A DNA stretch of 64,000 nucleotides. Origin: a virus. The stretch lies in the IMG/VR virus record IMGVR_UViG_3300032315_000774, positions 1 through 64,000 of that record; one strand, written 5' to 3'. A model generated the notes under the pieces. That model was not told the DNA's origin, searched no databases, and was given only the letters and a program-made list of their open reading frames with translations. The translations under genes and the position numbers were made by a program. Positions 26,633 to 33,983 of this stretch are shown here, one piece after another; the first letter of the stretch is position 1, and the number at the start of each line of letters is the position of its first letter.

Positions 26633-26686
26633 GAGGCCAGCCTCGACGCGAGAACGTCTCGACGTCCTCGCGTCGAGGCTGGCCTC
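26633..26686 (-). terminator. Hairpin with 20-bp perfect arms
   Basis: The two arms (26633-26652 and 26667-26686) are exact reverse complements with a 14-nt loop, placed 8 bp after the ATPase gene. This is the strongest inverted repeat in the left half. No T-run follows, and its far arm abuts the next start codon, so it could also sequester translation. Confidence 0.6.
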
Positions 26687-26694
26687 CACCTTGA

Positions 26695-27654
26695 TCACGC
26701 CGTCCGCCACTTCCGGAAGTCGATTTCGCCCAGGTCGATCTCCATGTGCGGCGGCAGCGTCGCGATGACCGCCTTCTGTCGCGCCGTCTGCTTCTCCTCG
26801 CTCTCGATCGAGAACGTCATCAGCACCCAGCGCGCGACCGACATGATCAGCATGACGTTGGGCGCGTTCGCCGCACGCTGCAGCAGCCTGCGGCACGCGG
26901 GCGAGAACTCGTCGACCTCGTCGATGAACAGCACACCGTGCTCCGCGAGCTTGATCTCCTGCTCCAGACCGCGCTCCGACACCGAGTGGTGCGGCGCGCG
27001 GAACGGAGCGCTCGTGATCGGCCGGTACAGCCCGAGGTCGTCGAAGTTCTTCAGCACCTCGATCCGCGCCGCCTCGCTCAGCGGCATCATCGCCGCACAC
27101 CGACGCGCCGCCAACGTCTTGCCGACGCCAGGCTTGCCGTTGAGCAGCAGCGTGCGCTTGGTGTTCATCGCCGCCTTCAGCGCCGCGATGACGCCCAGCG
27201 GCGCACGCAGGTCATCGAACGACATGTCGGGCGCGTACGGATCGTCCTTCGACGGTGCGAGCTTCGCCACCGCCTTCGCCTCCCCTGTGACGAGGTCGAT
27301 CGGCGTCGCCTCGAAGCCCAGCCCATGCAGCACGCGCGCGAGGTCACTGGCCGCGACGATCTTCGTCGTGCATCGAGCGTCCAGCGCACGGCGGAGATGG
27401 CCCTTCATGCGGGTGACGCTCCCGAGCGCGCTGACCGCGCCGAGGTACAGCGTGTCCGGCTCGGCCTTCTTGAAGGCGCGGTACAGGATGTCGAGGTCGC
27501 TCCACATCACGCCTACCTGCTTGAAGCAGAGCTTCGCGTCCAGCAGCGCGCGTTCGAGCACAGCGGCCTCGGACGGCGTCGTCTGTCGACCCAGCAGCTT
27601 GTGCGCGGCGAGCTTCAGCTCGACAAAGTGCGGGTCGGTCTTGTCGTAGTTCAT
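26695..27654 (-). CDS. AAA+ ATPase, ComM/Mg-chelatase-like
   Basis: 319 aa from ATG at 27654. Walker A GKPGVGKT at 173-180 and Walker B VLFIDEVDEF at 241-250. The segment PFRAPHHSVSERGLEQEIKL just before Walker B is the hallmark of the Mg-chelatase/ComM branch. The roughly 165-residue N-terminal part is unrelated. Such ATPases remodel partners, often with VWA proteins; a VWA protein is encoded at 59.5-61.3 kb, but a link is only a guess. Confidence 0.78.
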   Translation of the reverse strand: MNYDKTDPHFVELKLAAHKLLGRQTTPSEAAVLERALLDAKLCFKQVGVMWSDLDILYRAFKKAEPDTLYLGAVSALGSVTRMKGHLRRALDARCTTKIVAASDLARVLHGLGFEATPIDLVTGEAKAVAKLAPSKDDPYAPDMSFDDLRAPLGVIAALKAAMNTKRTLLLNGKPGVGKTLAARRCAAMMPLSEAARIEVLKNFDDLGLYRPITSAPFRAPHHSVSERGLEQEIKLAEHGVLFIDEVDEFSPACRRLLQRAANAPNVMLIMSVARWVLMTFSIESEEKQTARQKAVIATLPPHMEIDLGEIDFRKWRTA

Positions 27655-28163
27655 CGCTTGCTCCTCTTGGCCTTCTCGATCTTGCGGTACTCGTCGTGCA
27701 CATCGTGCTTCATCGCGGCCCACGCGCACTGGTGCAGCATGAACTCCACACCGTGATCGAGCAGGTGTTCGCACAGGTCGTAGTCAGAGCCTGAGCGCGC
27801 GTTCTTCGTCAAGGCCAGCACGCGCAGACTCGTCTCGATGTCGTCCGGCAGCGTCGTCTCGACCTCGTCGTCGATGTCGTCAGCGTTCGAGTCCGAGATC
27901 TCTCGGACCTTCGCCCAGTACGTCTCGTGCGACATCGTGGGCGACATCGCCGTCGACGGCGTGGACACCGCGCGGGCAGGATAGATCGCGTCGACGAACG
28001 TGATCGGCTGATCGAGTGACATGCGCACTGCCATCACGCGTGCGCATGCGTTCTCGATGTAGCCGAACGCGACGGCGTCGATCGTCAGCTCCTCGGTCAT
28101 CTCTTCGTGAGAGAGCTTGCTCCCGACGCAAGCAGAGCCTCGGTAAATGTCGTAGGTGATCAT
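27651..28163 (-). CDS. Hypothetical protein (170 aa)
   Basis: MITYDIYRGSACVGSKLSHE begins a beta part; an acidic linker (SNADDIDDEVETTLPDD) leads to a helical C-terminus with His/Cys (CEHLLDHGVEFMLHQC). The stop overlaps the ATPase start (4 bp). Unknown function. Confidence 0.65.
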   Translation of the reverse strand: MITYDIYRGSACVGSKLSHEEMTEELTIDAVAFGYIENACARVMAVRMSLDQPITFVDAIYPARAVSTPSTAMSPTMSHETYWAKVREISDSNADDIDDEVETTLPDDIETSLRVLALTKNARSGSDYDLCEHLLDHGVEFMLHQCAWAAMKHDVHDEYRKIEKAKRSKR

Positions 28164-28172
28164 GTGTCCTCC

Positions 28173-28724
28173 TTAGACCGAACGGCAGCCTTCTCGTGCG
28201 ACCACGACGTGGTCGATGAGCGTGATCCCCAGCAGCGCGCCCGCACTCCGCAGGCGCTCGGTCAGCACTCGATCCTCTTCGCTCGGCGTCGGGTCGCCGC
28301 TCGGGTGGTTGTGCACGAGGATGAGCTGCGCCGCCTTGTGCGTGATGGCGAAGCTGAACACCTCGCGCGGGTGCACGAGGCACGCGGTCAAGGTCCCGCG
28401 CGCGATGCAATCGGCGCCGATGACACGCAGCCGCGCGTCGAGCGCGATGACCCAGAACGTCTCGACGGTCTCGTGCCGTAGCTTCTGCTGGAAGAAGCGG
28501 CCGACGTCGTCCGGTCCCTTCAGACTCTCGCCGACGGGCTCGTTCGCCAGCTGGTCCAGCACTTCACGAAGTGCCTCGAACTGCGCAGCGAACGTCGGCG
28601 ACTTGTCGGGTTGCTGCAGCTGCGCCTGCAGACTTCCGACCTCGCGCAGCTCCTTGCGCAGCGCGGCCCGCTTGCGGCCGAAGTTCGTCACACCGAACAA
28701 GGTCTCCAGATGCGTGGTGTCCAC
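28173..28724 (-). CDS. radC-like: RadC-like JAB/MPN protein
   Basis: 183 aa, GTG start. The JAMM motif is visible: LVHNHPSGDPTPSEEDRVLT with H138, H140, S148 and D151, preceded by VHPREVFSFAI. This is the RadC pattern. RadC-like genes are common in phages and mobile elements; a metallohydrolase fold is clear, but the substrate is not known. Helices at the N-terminus replace the usual HhH region. Confidence 0.85.
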   Translation of the reverse strand: MDTTHLETLFGVTNFGRKRAALRKELREVGSLQAQLQQPDKSPTFAAQFEALREVLDQLANEPVGESLKGPDDVGRFFQQKLRHETVETFWVIALDARLRVIGADCIARGTLTACLVHPREVFSFAITHKAAQLILVHNHPSGDPTPSEEDRVLTERLRSAGALLGITLIDHVVVAREGCRSV

Positions 28725-28733
28725 AGTGGCCTC

Positions 28734-29012
28734 CTAGCGCAGCGGCCGAGGCCGCTGGATGATCTTGCAGTGCCCGACGAACTTCTCGCGCTCGAACAGC
28801 GCGACCAGCGCTTCCTGTTCCGCTTCGAAGTCGACGTAGATCGACGTGCCGCGCACGTGCGCGCGACGCTCGAATGAGCCGAGGATCGCCTTCATGGGCT
28901 TGCGCCCATACGCGAGCGCACGCGCCTGGTACTCGTCGGTGCCGAGCACACGGCGCATGAAGCGCCGCGCGCCCGAGGTCATCGGCTTCACGGAAAAGTA
29001 GACAGTCTGCAT
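28734..29012 (-). CDS. Hypothetical protein (92 aa)
   Basis: ATG at 29012 (a GTG three bases earlier would also fit and overlaps the upstream TGA). Basic: MTSGARRFMRRVLGTDEYQA, then IYVDFEAEQEALVALFEREK. Its small alpha/beta pattern could be ACT- or ferredoxin-like, but nothing is certain. Confidence 0.6.
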   Translation of the reverse strand: MQTVYFSVKPMTSGARRFMRRVLGTDEYQARALAYGRKPMKAILGSFERRAHVRGTSIYVDFEAEQEALVALFEREKFVGHCKIIQRPRPLR

Positions 29013-29254
29013 CACAACTCCTCGATGCGCGCCGCGATCTGACGGGCGCGCTCCTCCAGCTCCGCTTGCGTGTCGCCGTCCTCGACGGCGACGACGCAGC
29101 GCTCGATGTAGCGCCGCTCAGCCGCGAGCAGCGCTCGCAGGGCTGCACGCGGCGTGCGGTAGCGTGTCAGTTCTGCGTCCGTCACACAGTCCCACGTGTA
29201 CGACGTGGGACCCAGAAGAGGTTCGGCACGAACAGCTGCGACGATCGCGTTCAT
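29012..29254 (-). CDS. Hypothetical protein (80 aa)
   Basis: ATG at 29254, 11 nt after element 9. An Ala/Arg-rich helical C-terminus (RAALRALLAAERRYIERCVV) follows a short N-terminal segment. No domain recognised. Confidence 0.62.
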   Translation of the reverse strand: MNAIVAAVRAEPLLGPTSYTWDCVTDAELTRYRTPRAALRALLAAERRYIERCVVAVEDGDTQAELEERARQIAARIEEL

Positions 29255-29265
29255 GCGAACAGCTA

Positions 29266-29283
29266 CTTCACTTCGCGTGCCAA
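29266..29283 (-). promoter_or_regulatory. Start-associated element 9
   Basis: Perfect core beginning 1 bp after the upstream TAG; TAG and ATG follow after 11 nt. Intergenic, not translated. Confidence 0.85.
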
Positions 29284-29284
29284 C

Positions 29285-29485
29285 CTAGTCCGGCGTGCAC
29301 ATGATGTCGCGCAGGTTCTTGACCGCACGGTCGAGATCACTGAGCACATCCTCGCGCGCCACGTCCTCGTCCGCGAGCCGACCACACACGCGCATCAGCT
29401 CGACGGACAGCTGCCGCAGTCGGCTCATCGTCTCGCGATGTGCCGACATAGCCTCGTTGAACTTCTCGGCGCTCGCGAGGAACAT
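29285..29485 (-). CDS. C-terminal part of a split helical protein
   Basis: The 66-aa frame from ATG at 29485 (MFLASAEKFNEAMSAHRETM) is clearly coding-like: long amphipathic helices ending RAVKNLRDIMCTPD. The coding-like pattern continues upstream of the ATG in the same frame for about 10 codons and meets the end of the coding-like part of the overlapping frame. It may be the second half of one gene (see next entry) or a heavily overlapping separate gene. Confidence 0.5.
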   Translation of the reverse strand: MFLASAEKFNEAMSAHRETMSRLRQLSVELMRVCGRLADEDVAREDVLSDLDRAVKNLRDIMCTPD

Positions 29486-29808
29486 CCCTTCGACTTCGTC
29501 ATACGCTTGATCTGGTGCTCGAAGAGCAGGTGCAGGATCGCCCGCTCGTACTGGTCGTCGCCCCACTCGCGCGTCAGCGTACGAGCTTCCTCGGCGTGCT
29601 GGATCGCCACCGTGATGTCACCACCCGACACCACCTCTCGGATGCGCTCGTACAGCGAGTTCGCTGTGACGGCGTCGGCCCGTGCTCGCTCTTCGCGCTT
29701 GCGCAGGACGCGTCCTGACGGCTCCACACACGTCTCGACGGCCAGCTCCCACAGTTCCTGGGAGTGCTCGATCAGCGCGTTGATCTTCGATGAGAGTTCC
29801 GTGTTCAC
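29425..29808 (-). CDS. Helical protein, likely frame-disrupted near its end
   Basis: 127-aa frame starting MNTELSSKINALIEHSQELW. It looks coding up to about YERAILHLLFEHQ, then turns into Ser/Arg/Lys-rich sequence typical of an out-of-frame read. A -1 shift near 29510 would join it to the helical frame that ends at 29285, giving one protein of about 174 aa. Cause unknown: programmed frameshift, mutation or assembly error. Confidence 0.5.
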   Translation of the reverse strand: MNTELSSKINALIEHSQELWELAVETCVEPSGRVLRKREERARADAVTANSLYERIREVVSGGDITVAIQHAEEARTLTREWGDDQYERAILHLLFEHQIKRMTKSKGCSSRAPRSSTRLCRHIARR

Positions 29809-30431
29809 ATCGACTCCTTCGCGGCGGTCAGCACCTTGTTCAAGCGCTCCGCGTTCTTGGTCTTACCGGTCGAGAGAAGGTGCAGAACCGACCCTTCGAC
29901 CGCTTCGAGCGTCACGCGCTTCGCGCGCAGGTCGTCGAGCAGCAAGCTCTCCGCCTGCTCACGGGTCAGCTCGACGAGCTGACCGTCGCGGTGCCAGAGC
30001 ACGCGGGGGTCGTTCTTGCCGTCGCCAAACAGCACCAGGACTGCCTGACCAGGCGCGAGGCGCCACAGCACATCAGTCCACGAGCCGATGCGTCCCGCGT
30101 CGCCATCGGCGCCCGTACCCTCTGCCAAGAGACGCGGCTGGCCGAGCCAAGCCGCGCTCTCGCCTCGCCGGTTGCGGGTGTACGTGCCGTCCGACGACAC
30201 ACGCACGAGCACGTCGGCGGTCGCCGTCTTCGGCGCAAGGAAGCGCCCGTGCACATCGGCCTCGACGATGCGGTCGCCCTCCATCATCGGCGGGTTCGTG
30301 CGCTCGACGCGCACGAAGTTCGGGACGCGACCACGTCCCGTTTCACCGAGCAGCACGTGCTGCCCGGCCCCGTCGGTGTCGGTGGGGATGCCGACGGTGA
30401 GACCCCGCTTGGTGAAGTTGTACGCCTTCAT
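29805..30431 (-). CDS. Hypothetical protein (208 aa)
   Basis: MKAYNFTKRGLTVGIPTDTD opens a beta-rich domain (VPNFVRVERTNPPMMEGDRI); LAPGQAVLVLFGDGKNDPRV is a further strand region; the helical C-terminus is basic (LLSTGKTKNAERLNKVLTAA). It follows element 10 by 14 nt and overlaps the next gene by 4 bp. Unknown function. Confidence 0.68.
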   Translation of the reverse strand: MKAYNFTKRGLTVGIPTDTDGAGQHVLLGETGRGRVPNFVRVERTNPPMMEGDRIVEADVHGRFLAPKTATADVLVRVSSDGTYTRNRRGESAAWLGQPRLLAEGTGADGDAGRIGSWTDVLWRLAPGQAVLVLFGDGKNDPRVLWHRDGQLVELTREQAESLLLDDLRAKRVTLEAVEGSVLHLLSTGKTKNAERLNKVLTAAKESM

Positions 30432-30445
30432 GATGTTCTCCTCTT

Positions 30446-30463
30446 CTTCACTTCGCGTGCCAA
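30446..30463 (-). promoter_or_regulatory. Start-associated element 10
   Basis: Perfect core, but 14 nt from the ATG at 30431; the Shine-Dalgarno GAGGAG lies in the spacer. Intergenic: the upstream gene stops 13 bp before. Confidence 0.8.
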
Positions 30464-30476
30464 CGCGTGCACGCCT

Positions 30477-30665
30477 TCAGAACGGAATGTGGTTCTCGTC
30501 GTCGACGACGACAGACTCCACAGGCTCGACAAGCGCGACGGCGGGCTCGTCGTTCTGCTCACGGTCCTCGTCCATCCAGGCTTCGCAGGGTCCGCAGACC
30601 CCGTCGAAGAGGCCGCAGTCCGACGAGATGCGGACATGCGGATGGTGGTTGCAGTAGCGGTGCAT
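30477..30665 (-). CDS. Small zinc-finger-like acidic protein (62 aa)
   Basis: ATG at 30665, 11 nt after element 11. The N-terminal Cys/His set CNHHPHVRISSDC plus CGPC could bind zinc; the C-terminal half is acidic (EDREQNDEPAVALVEPVESV). Unknown role. Confidence 0.62.
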   Translation of the reverse strand: MHRYCNHHPHVRISSDCGLFDGVCGPCEAWMDEDREQNDEPAVALVEPVESVVVDDENHIPF

Positions 30666-30673
30666 GCTTCGGT

Positions 30674-30862
30674 CTACTTCACTTTGCGTGCCAGCCGAGC
30701 ACGAGCGCGGCGCGGAGACCGCACACGTACAGGCGGCGGAGCATGGAACTCCGCTGCGTGATCACGGCAGAGCGCCATGACGAAGCCCTCGACGACGACC
30801 GTCGTCGTAGCAGGCTGACCGCAGAGCTTGCCTGCGTGGTCAGGAGCGACACACCGATTCAT
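30674..30862 (-). CDS. Small Cys/His protein (62 aa), LARKVK end
   Basis: ATG at 30862 (MNRCVAPDHAGKLCGQPATT). Cys/His residues in RCVAPDH, LCGQP and LCRDHAAEFH fit a small zinc site. The C-terminus is Arg-rich and ends in the variant element tail. It overlaps the HNH gene by 4 bp. Confidence 0.62.
   Translation of the reverse strand: MNRCVAPDHAGKLCGQPATTTVVVEGFVMALCRDHAAEFHAPPPVRVRSPRRARARLARKVK
30677..30694 (-). promoter_or_regulatory. Start-associated element 11 (variant)
   Basis: CTGGCACGCAAAGTGAAG with one base change, so the upstream protein ends LARKVK rather than LAREVK. ATG after 11 nt. Confidence 0.75.
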
Positions 30863-31227
30863 ACAGCCTCCGGGAGCTTGCGACGCGCCTGCGCGCGAAT
30901 GACGCGTGCATCGAGACCCTGCTCCGCGCACCACACGCGGAGCGTCTTGGCCTGGCGCGCGCTGTTGCACGAGCGGCACGCGACGACGAGGTTGGTGGCC
31001 GTGTCTTCGCCACCGAGCGACTTCGGCGTGAGGTGATCGAGGTGCAGATGCGCACCCGAAGACTTCTCGGTCGCGCCGCAGTACACGCAGCGGTGACCGT
31101 CCCGAGCCGCGATCAGGCGCGCGAGCTTGCCGAGCCGCTTCTTCAGCGACTCGCGACCCGGGCGCGCGCTGTGGGCCGCGCGCCCCTTCTGCGTCGTGTA
31201 CCGGGCGGCTCGCTTCGTCGTCGTCAC
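30859..31227 (-). CDS. HNH endonuclease
   Basis: 122 aa, GTG start 11 nt after element 12. The HNH core is complete: CVYCGATEKSSGAHLHLDHL, then GGEDTATNLVVACRSCNSAR. The N-terminus is basic (KRAARYTTQKGRAAHSARPG). Free-standing phage HNH enzymes act in packaging or homing; no terminase or intron was seen next to it. Confidence 0.85.
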   Translation of the reverse strand: MTTTKRAARYTTQKGRAAHSARPGRESLKKRLGKLARLIAARDGHRCVYCGATEKSSGAHLHLDHLTPKSLGGEDTATNLVVACRSCNSARQAKTLRVWCAEQGLDARVIRAQARRKLPEAV

Positions 31228-31238
31228 GCGACGAACTA

Positions 31239-31256
31239 CTTCACTTCGCGTGCCAG
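31239..31256 (-). promoter_or_regulatory. Start-associated element 12
   Basis: CTGGCACGCGAAGTGAAG, TAG, then GTG after 11 nt. It begins 1 bp after the TGA of a tiny membrane-protein gene. Confidence 0.85.
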
Positions 31257-31257
31257 G

Positions 31258-31428
31258 TCAGGTCTCGAAGTCTTTCGCGATCCATCCCGCAGCAAACATC
31301 CAAGATGCGCTGATGGCGCCTGCGACCACCATGATCCATGTCTGGTAGTCCGGAAACATGTCTGCAAGACGAAAGGCGGCGACCAACGTCTTGCAGATCG
31401 CGAATATGCCGATCAGAAACCAGATCAT
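31258..31428 (-). CDS. Tiny two-span membrane protein (56 aa)
   Basis: The frame from ATG at 31428 gives MIWFLIGIFAICKTLVAAFR and a second span IMVVAGAISASWMFAAGWIA, ending KDFET with TGA at 31258. GGAGAG lies 9 nt upstream as a Shine-Dalgarno. Two hydrophobic segments separated by a short polar turn fit an inner-membrane protein. Confidence 0.65.
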   Translation of the reverse strand: MIWFLIGIFAICKTLVAAFRLADMFPDYQTWIMVVAGAISASWMFAAGWIAKDFET

Positions 31429-31538
31429 CGTAGACTCTCCTTGACGTCTCCAAGCGGGTGTGTGAGCGTATCCACAGCACGGGGCGGGGTTTCTTCGGTT
31501 TAGTCCATTCCTCGTGCGGATGGCTCCTGATGGGGTGA
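31429..31538. other. Short intergenic leader
   Basis: About 110 bp without a coding frame between a hairpin and the 56-aa membrane gene. Apart from the Shine-Dalgarno at its left end, nothing specific is visible; it may hold a promoter for the downstream genes. Confidence 0.4.
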
Positions 31539-31573
31539 GCGGCGGAGCAGGACCCGCAGACCTGCTCCGCCGC
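31539..31573 (-). terminator. Hairpin, 13-bp perfect stem
   Basis: GCGGCGGAGCAGG pairs with CCTGCTCCGCCGC around a 9-nt loop, 6 bp after the stop of the 87-aa gene. Very GC-rich and without a T-tract. Confidence 0.65.
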
Positions 31574-31579
31574 TTGCTT

Positions 31580-31843
31580 TCAGCGCGGAAGAAGCTCCAG
31601 AACGCGCAGCTTCGCTTCGATCTGAGTCGCCATCTGCGCCTGCGTCTTTTCGCCTTTCAGCAGAAGATCGGTCCGCACCATGCCTCGTGGCAGCGGAGCG
31701 TCCGCCTCCCAGACGTCCGACCACATCATGTGCGGTCGGTAGACCAGGACCAGTGGCTCGGCGTTGTAACAGAGAAGCCAGAACGCCTTGGCGGCGAGCG
31801 CCTCGGCTTGAAGCTGCAAGAGCTTGACTGTGTCAAGGCTCAT
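31580..31843 (-). CDS. Hypothetical protein (87 aa)
   Basis: MSLDTVKLLQLQAEALAAKA, Trp-containing middle (MMWSDVWEADAPLPRG), helical end. A GC-rich hairpin follows directly. No family recognised. Confidence 0.65.
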   Translation of the reverse strand: MSLDTVKLLQLQAEALAAKAFWLLCYNAEPLVLVYRPHMMWSDVWEADAPLPRGMVRTDLLLKGEKTQAQMATQIEAKLRVLELLPR

Positions 31844-31852
31844 GTCTGCCCT

Positions 31853-32053
31853 CTAGTTTCCGGCGAAGATCGACACGTACTCCTCGCCCTCGTCGAGGTC
31901 GAACGGTCCTTCTTCGTTGACCTCTTTGGTGACGCGCGCGCTTCCTAAGAGGCCGCAGTCACCAGACGCACCGTGCCGGTACAGAACCTCTTTATCGCCG
32001 TGTCCGGTCGCTTCGAGCTTCTGCAGATTCTTGATGAACTCGCTGAGCTTCAT
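31853..32053 (-). CDS. Conserved small phage protein (66 aa)
   Basis: MKLSEFIKNLQKLEATGHGD, then EVLYRHGASGDCGLLGSARV and a conserved end GPFDLDEGEEYVSIFAGN. This pattern recurs in many phage genomes as a small protein of unknown function. ATG 11 nt after element 13. Confidence 0.72.
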   Translation of the reverse strand: MKLSEFIKNLQKLEATGHGDKEVLYRHGASGDCGLLGSARVTKEVNEEGPFDLDEGEEYVSIFAGN

Positions 32054-32064
32054 GAGATATACTC

Positions 32065-32082
32065 CTTCACTTCGCGTGCCAA
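32065..32082 (-). promoter_or_regulatory. Start-associated element 13
   Basis: Perfect core followed by GAG, giving AAGGAG, and ATG after 11 nt. The ArdC gene stops 2 bp before it. Confidence 0.85.
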
Positions 32083-32084
32083 GA

Positions 32085-32966
32085 TCAGGCGGCGACCGCC
32101 TCGGGTTCGGTCTCGGGCTCGGCCTCGGCCTTGGTCTCAGCCTTGCCGAGGACGCAGTCGGCGGCCTTCTGGGCTGCGCTCGCGGCGCGCAAGAAGATTC
32201 GGACGTCGTCGCTGATCCTCTTGCGCCAGCTCGCGAGGTAGCTGGCGCTGTTCGACTCGACGTCGGGCCGCAAGATGCCGGTCATCGCGCACAGCATCGA
32301 GGCCGCGCACTCGGCTACCAGCTCCTCCTCTGCGTACGTGTGCGAGCCGTACACGATCGGGTCCATGACCCCCGACCGATCGAGGCGGCTCGCGTGCCCC
32401 GTGGAGTGGGCCAGCTCGTGGTAGAAGGTCGAGTAGTAGTGCTCGACCGACGCGAACGCCACGCGGTGCGGCATGCGGATGACGTCGCTCGACGGGATGT
32501 AGCAAGCTCGGTCTCCACCGACCTGCAGGCGCGGCCCCTTCGCGAGGTACGCGTCGACGACCGTCTTCGCGTCCTCCTGCTCGACGATCTCCGTCGTCGC
32601 CTCGGGCTCGGCCGTCGTCTGCTCCGCGTTGAACACGACGGCGTATCGAAGCAGTGGGAACTTCTTCGGCTTCCCGTTCTTGTCGAACTGCGTCTTGGAC
32701 TCGACCATACCGTACCAGGTGACCGGCCACCCCTTCTCGCCCTTCTTCACCGGCGAGTTCCGATCGAGCCACTGCTTGAAGCTCCCCCAACGGGGGTCAG
32801 CGTAGCCCGCGCAGCCGAGCAGCATCGTGTTGCTGCCTCGGTACGCACGCCCGGTTACTACGTTGCGGGGCGTACTGGACTGCCATGGCTTCTGCCAGGG
32901 CACGACGCCCTTGTCGAGGAGCGCCAGCAAGCGCTCGGTCACCATCGCGTAGATCTTCTCGCTCAT
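32085..32966 (-). CDS. ardC: ArdC-type antirestriction protein
   Basis: 293 aa. The N-terminal ArdC ssDNA-binding domain (KGVVPWQKPWQSSTPRNVVT, YRGSNTMLLGCAGYADPRWG) is followed by a zincin domain with HELAH at 183-187 and EEELVAECAASMLC. The length matches plasmid and phage ArdC. The C-terminal tail is a short Ala/Glu/Lys/Pro repeat. ArdC protects incoming DNA from restriction, which fits early expression beside the AT-rich control region. Confidence 0.88.
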   Translation of the reverse strand: MSEKIYAMVTERLLALLDKGVVPWQKPWQSSTPRNVVTGRAYRGSNTMLLGCAGYADPRWGSFKQWLDRNSPVKKGEKGWPVTWYGMVESKTQFDKNGKPKKFPLLRYAVVFNAEQTTAEPEATTEIVEQEDAKTVVDAYLAKGPRLQVGGDRACYIPSSDVIRMPHRVAFASVEHYYSTFYHELAHSTGHASRLDRSGVMDPIVYGSHTYAEEELVAECAASMLCAMTGILRPDVESNSASYLASWRKRISDDVRIFLRAASAAQKAADCVLGKAETKAEAEPETEPEAVAA

Positions 32967-32979
32967 GTGTGTCTTCTTG

Positions 32980-32997
32980 CTTCACTTCGCATGCCAA
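32980..32997 (-). promoter_or_regulatory. Start-associated element 14 (variant)
   Basis: TTGGCATGCGAAGTGAAG, 13 nt from the ArdC ATG. It adjoins the palindromic 7-mer cluster, linking the two repeat systems. Confidence 0.78.
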
Positions 32998-33273
32998 CTC
33001 CTCACTGCTCCTCACTTTTTCCTCACTTACTATAAGTACCTTATTTTATTAGAGAAAAAGCTAGTCTAGTGAGGAAGTGAGGAAAGTGAGGAGTATTTAG
33101 CGCTATGATACGAGATACAGAAAGAGAAACCCTTCTTTTGTGCAGAAAAGCACAGACAGCTTTTCTCCATGAGCACAATAGGAGCTACAGCTTGGGACCT
33201 CACCTTCCTCACTAAACGAGGAAAAGCTTAAGTAAACCGAAGGTTTACAGGTCAGTGAGGAGGAGGTGAGGAG
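32998..33273. repeat. AT-rich region with iteron-like CCTCACT/AGTGAGG clusters
   Basis: CCTCACT occurs at 33000, 33010 and 33021; AGTGAGG at 33068, 33076 and 33085; then CCTCACC at 33198, CCTCACT at 33207, AGTGAGG at 33254 and GGTGAGG at 33265. The first six flank an AT-rich core (TACTATAAGTACC then TTATTTTATT), making a large imperfect palindrome. Two further hairpins occur: AGAAAAGC/GCTTTTCT (33144-33166) and GTAAACC/GGTTTAC (33232-33248). The pattern fits a replication origin or a multi-site operator. The last repeats fall in the end of the next gene. Confidence 0.7.
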
Positions 33274-33730
33274 ACAGCCACGTCACTAGCATCGTCTGGT
33301 CTTCCAACAGACGGCTCGTGAACTGTCGAGAATCATCTGGGGTCAGCTCGACGAGTGTGTCCGACAGCACATGTAGGATGTGGTCGATCCGGGAAACCGA
33401 GCATCGCTCACGACGCATCGCGTCGCGCTTGGCGGCCAGCGCTCGCACTTGAGCCACAGCGGCGAGCGGTCCTGACGTCGGCATGACATCAGCCTCGTGT
33501 GGCGCTGTGCAGAGCCCTTCCAGGAAGCGCTCGGTGCTCGGGTGGAGCGACCAGCCTGCGGCAGCTTGGAGCGCATACGGACAGCTTGGCGTGAGCCCAA
33601 AGAGCAGCTGGTAGCCGAGCTGCGTAGCCGGGTCTGAAGTGAGAGACGCGGGTACACGCAGCTGTGGTCCGAGCACAGGCGCGACACCGAACGTTGCGAC
33701 GAACAGCTTGCGGAACTCGACGGTCTTCAC
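33245..33730 (-). CDS. Hypothetical protein (161 aa)
   Basis: GTG at 33730 overlaps the upstream TGA as GTGA (MKTVEFRKLFVATFGVAPVL); a GTG 12 bp further upstream is less likely. Helical C-terminus (LSDTLVELTPDDSRQFTSRL). It is one of only two genes between the AT-rich region and the divergent promoter, a position typical of regulators or replication initiators, but no domain was recognised. Confidence 0.6.
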   Translation of the reverse strand: MKTVEFRKLFVATFGVAPVLGPQLRVPASLTSDPATQLGYQLLFGLTPSCPYALQAAAGWSLHPSTERFLEGLCTAPHEADVMPTSGPLAAVAQVRALAAKRDAMRRERCSVSRIDHILHVLSDTLVELTPDDSRQFTSRLLEDQTMLVTWLSPHLLLTDL

Positions 33731-33936
33731 GCAGCCCGCCACAGCTCGCGGTTGATGCTGCGCTCTCGAAGCAAGCGCAACATGAGCATGTCGGCTTGCT
33801 CGCTCGTGATGCCGAGCGTGTGTTCAAGACGTTGCGTAGGTAAGCCGACGGTCGGCAACAGCTCGACGACGATGTGCCATCCATCGTCGCGTTGTACGCG
33901 CGTCACCGCGCTGATTGAAATCGGCGTCTTCTGCAC
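33727..33936 (-). CDS. Small hypothetical protein, possibly HTH-like
   Basis: 69 aa, GTG start at 33936, divergent from the plus-strand operon. The segment GLPTQRLEHTLGITSEQADM could form a helix-turn-helix, suiting a regulator of the divergent promoter, but the match is weak. Preceded by basic strands (SAVTRVQRDDGWHIVVELLP). Confidence 0.55.
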   Translation of the reverse strand: MQKTPISISAVTRVQRDDGWHIVVELLPTVGLPTQRLEHTLGITSEQADMLMLRLLRERSINRELWRAA

Positions 33937-33983
33937 AACGCGAACACTAGCGTTTTCTGCAGAAGTGGTCTACTAGCTTGTTC
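33937..33983. promoter_or_regulatory. Divergent promoter/operator region
   Basis: A 47-bp gap between genes that point away from each other, so promoters for both strands should lie here or in the flanking codons. The 10-bp palindrome TTCTGCAGAA at 33954-33963 is an operator candidate; half of it (TTCTGCA) also occurs at 33929-33935. No convincing -35/-10 pair was found. Confidence 0.5.

Noticed and set aside
30428-30637. Minus-strand frame ending LAREVKKRRTS
   Set aside because: It only reads element 10 by chance; the overlapping 62-aa Cys/His protein is the better gene and stops before the element.
32998-33273. CRISPR array
   Set aside because: Repeats are 7 bp, in both orientations and spaced by 1-4 bp or by 110 bp; no regular spacers.
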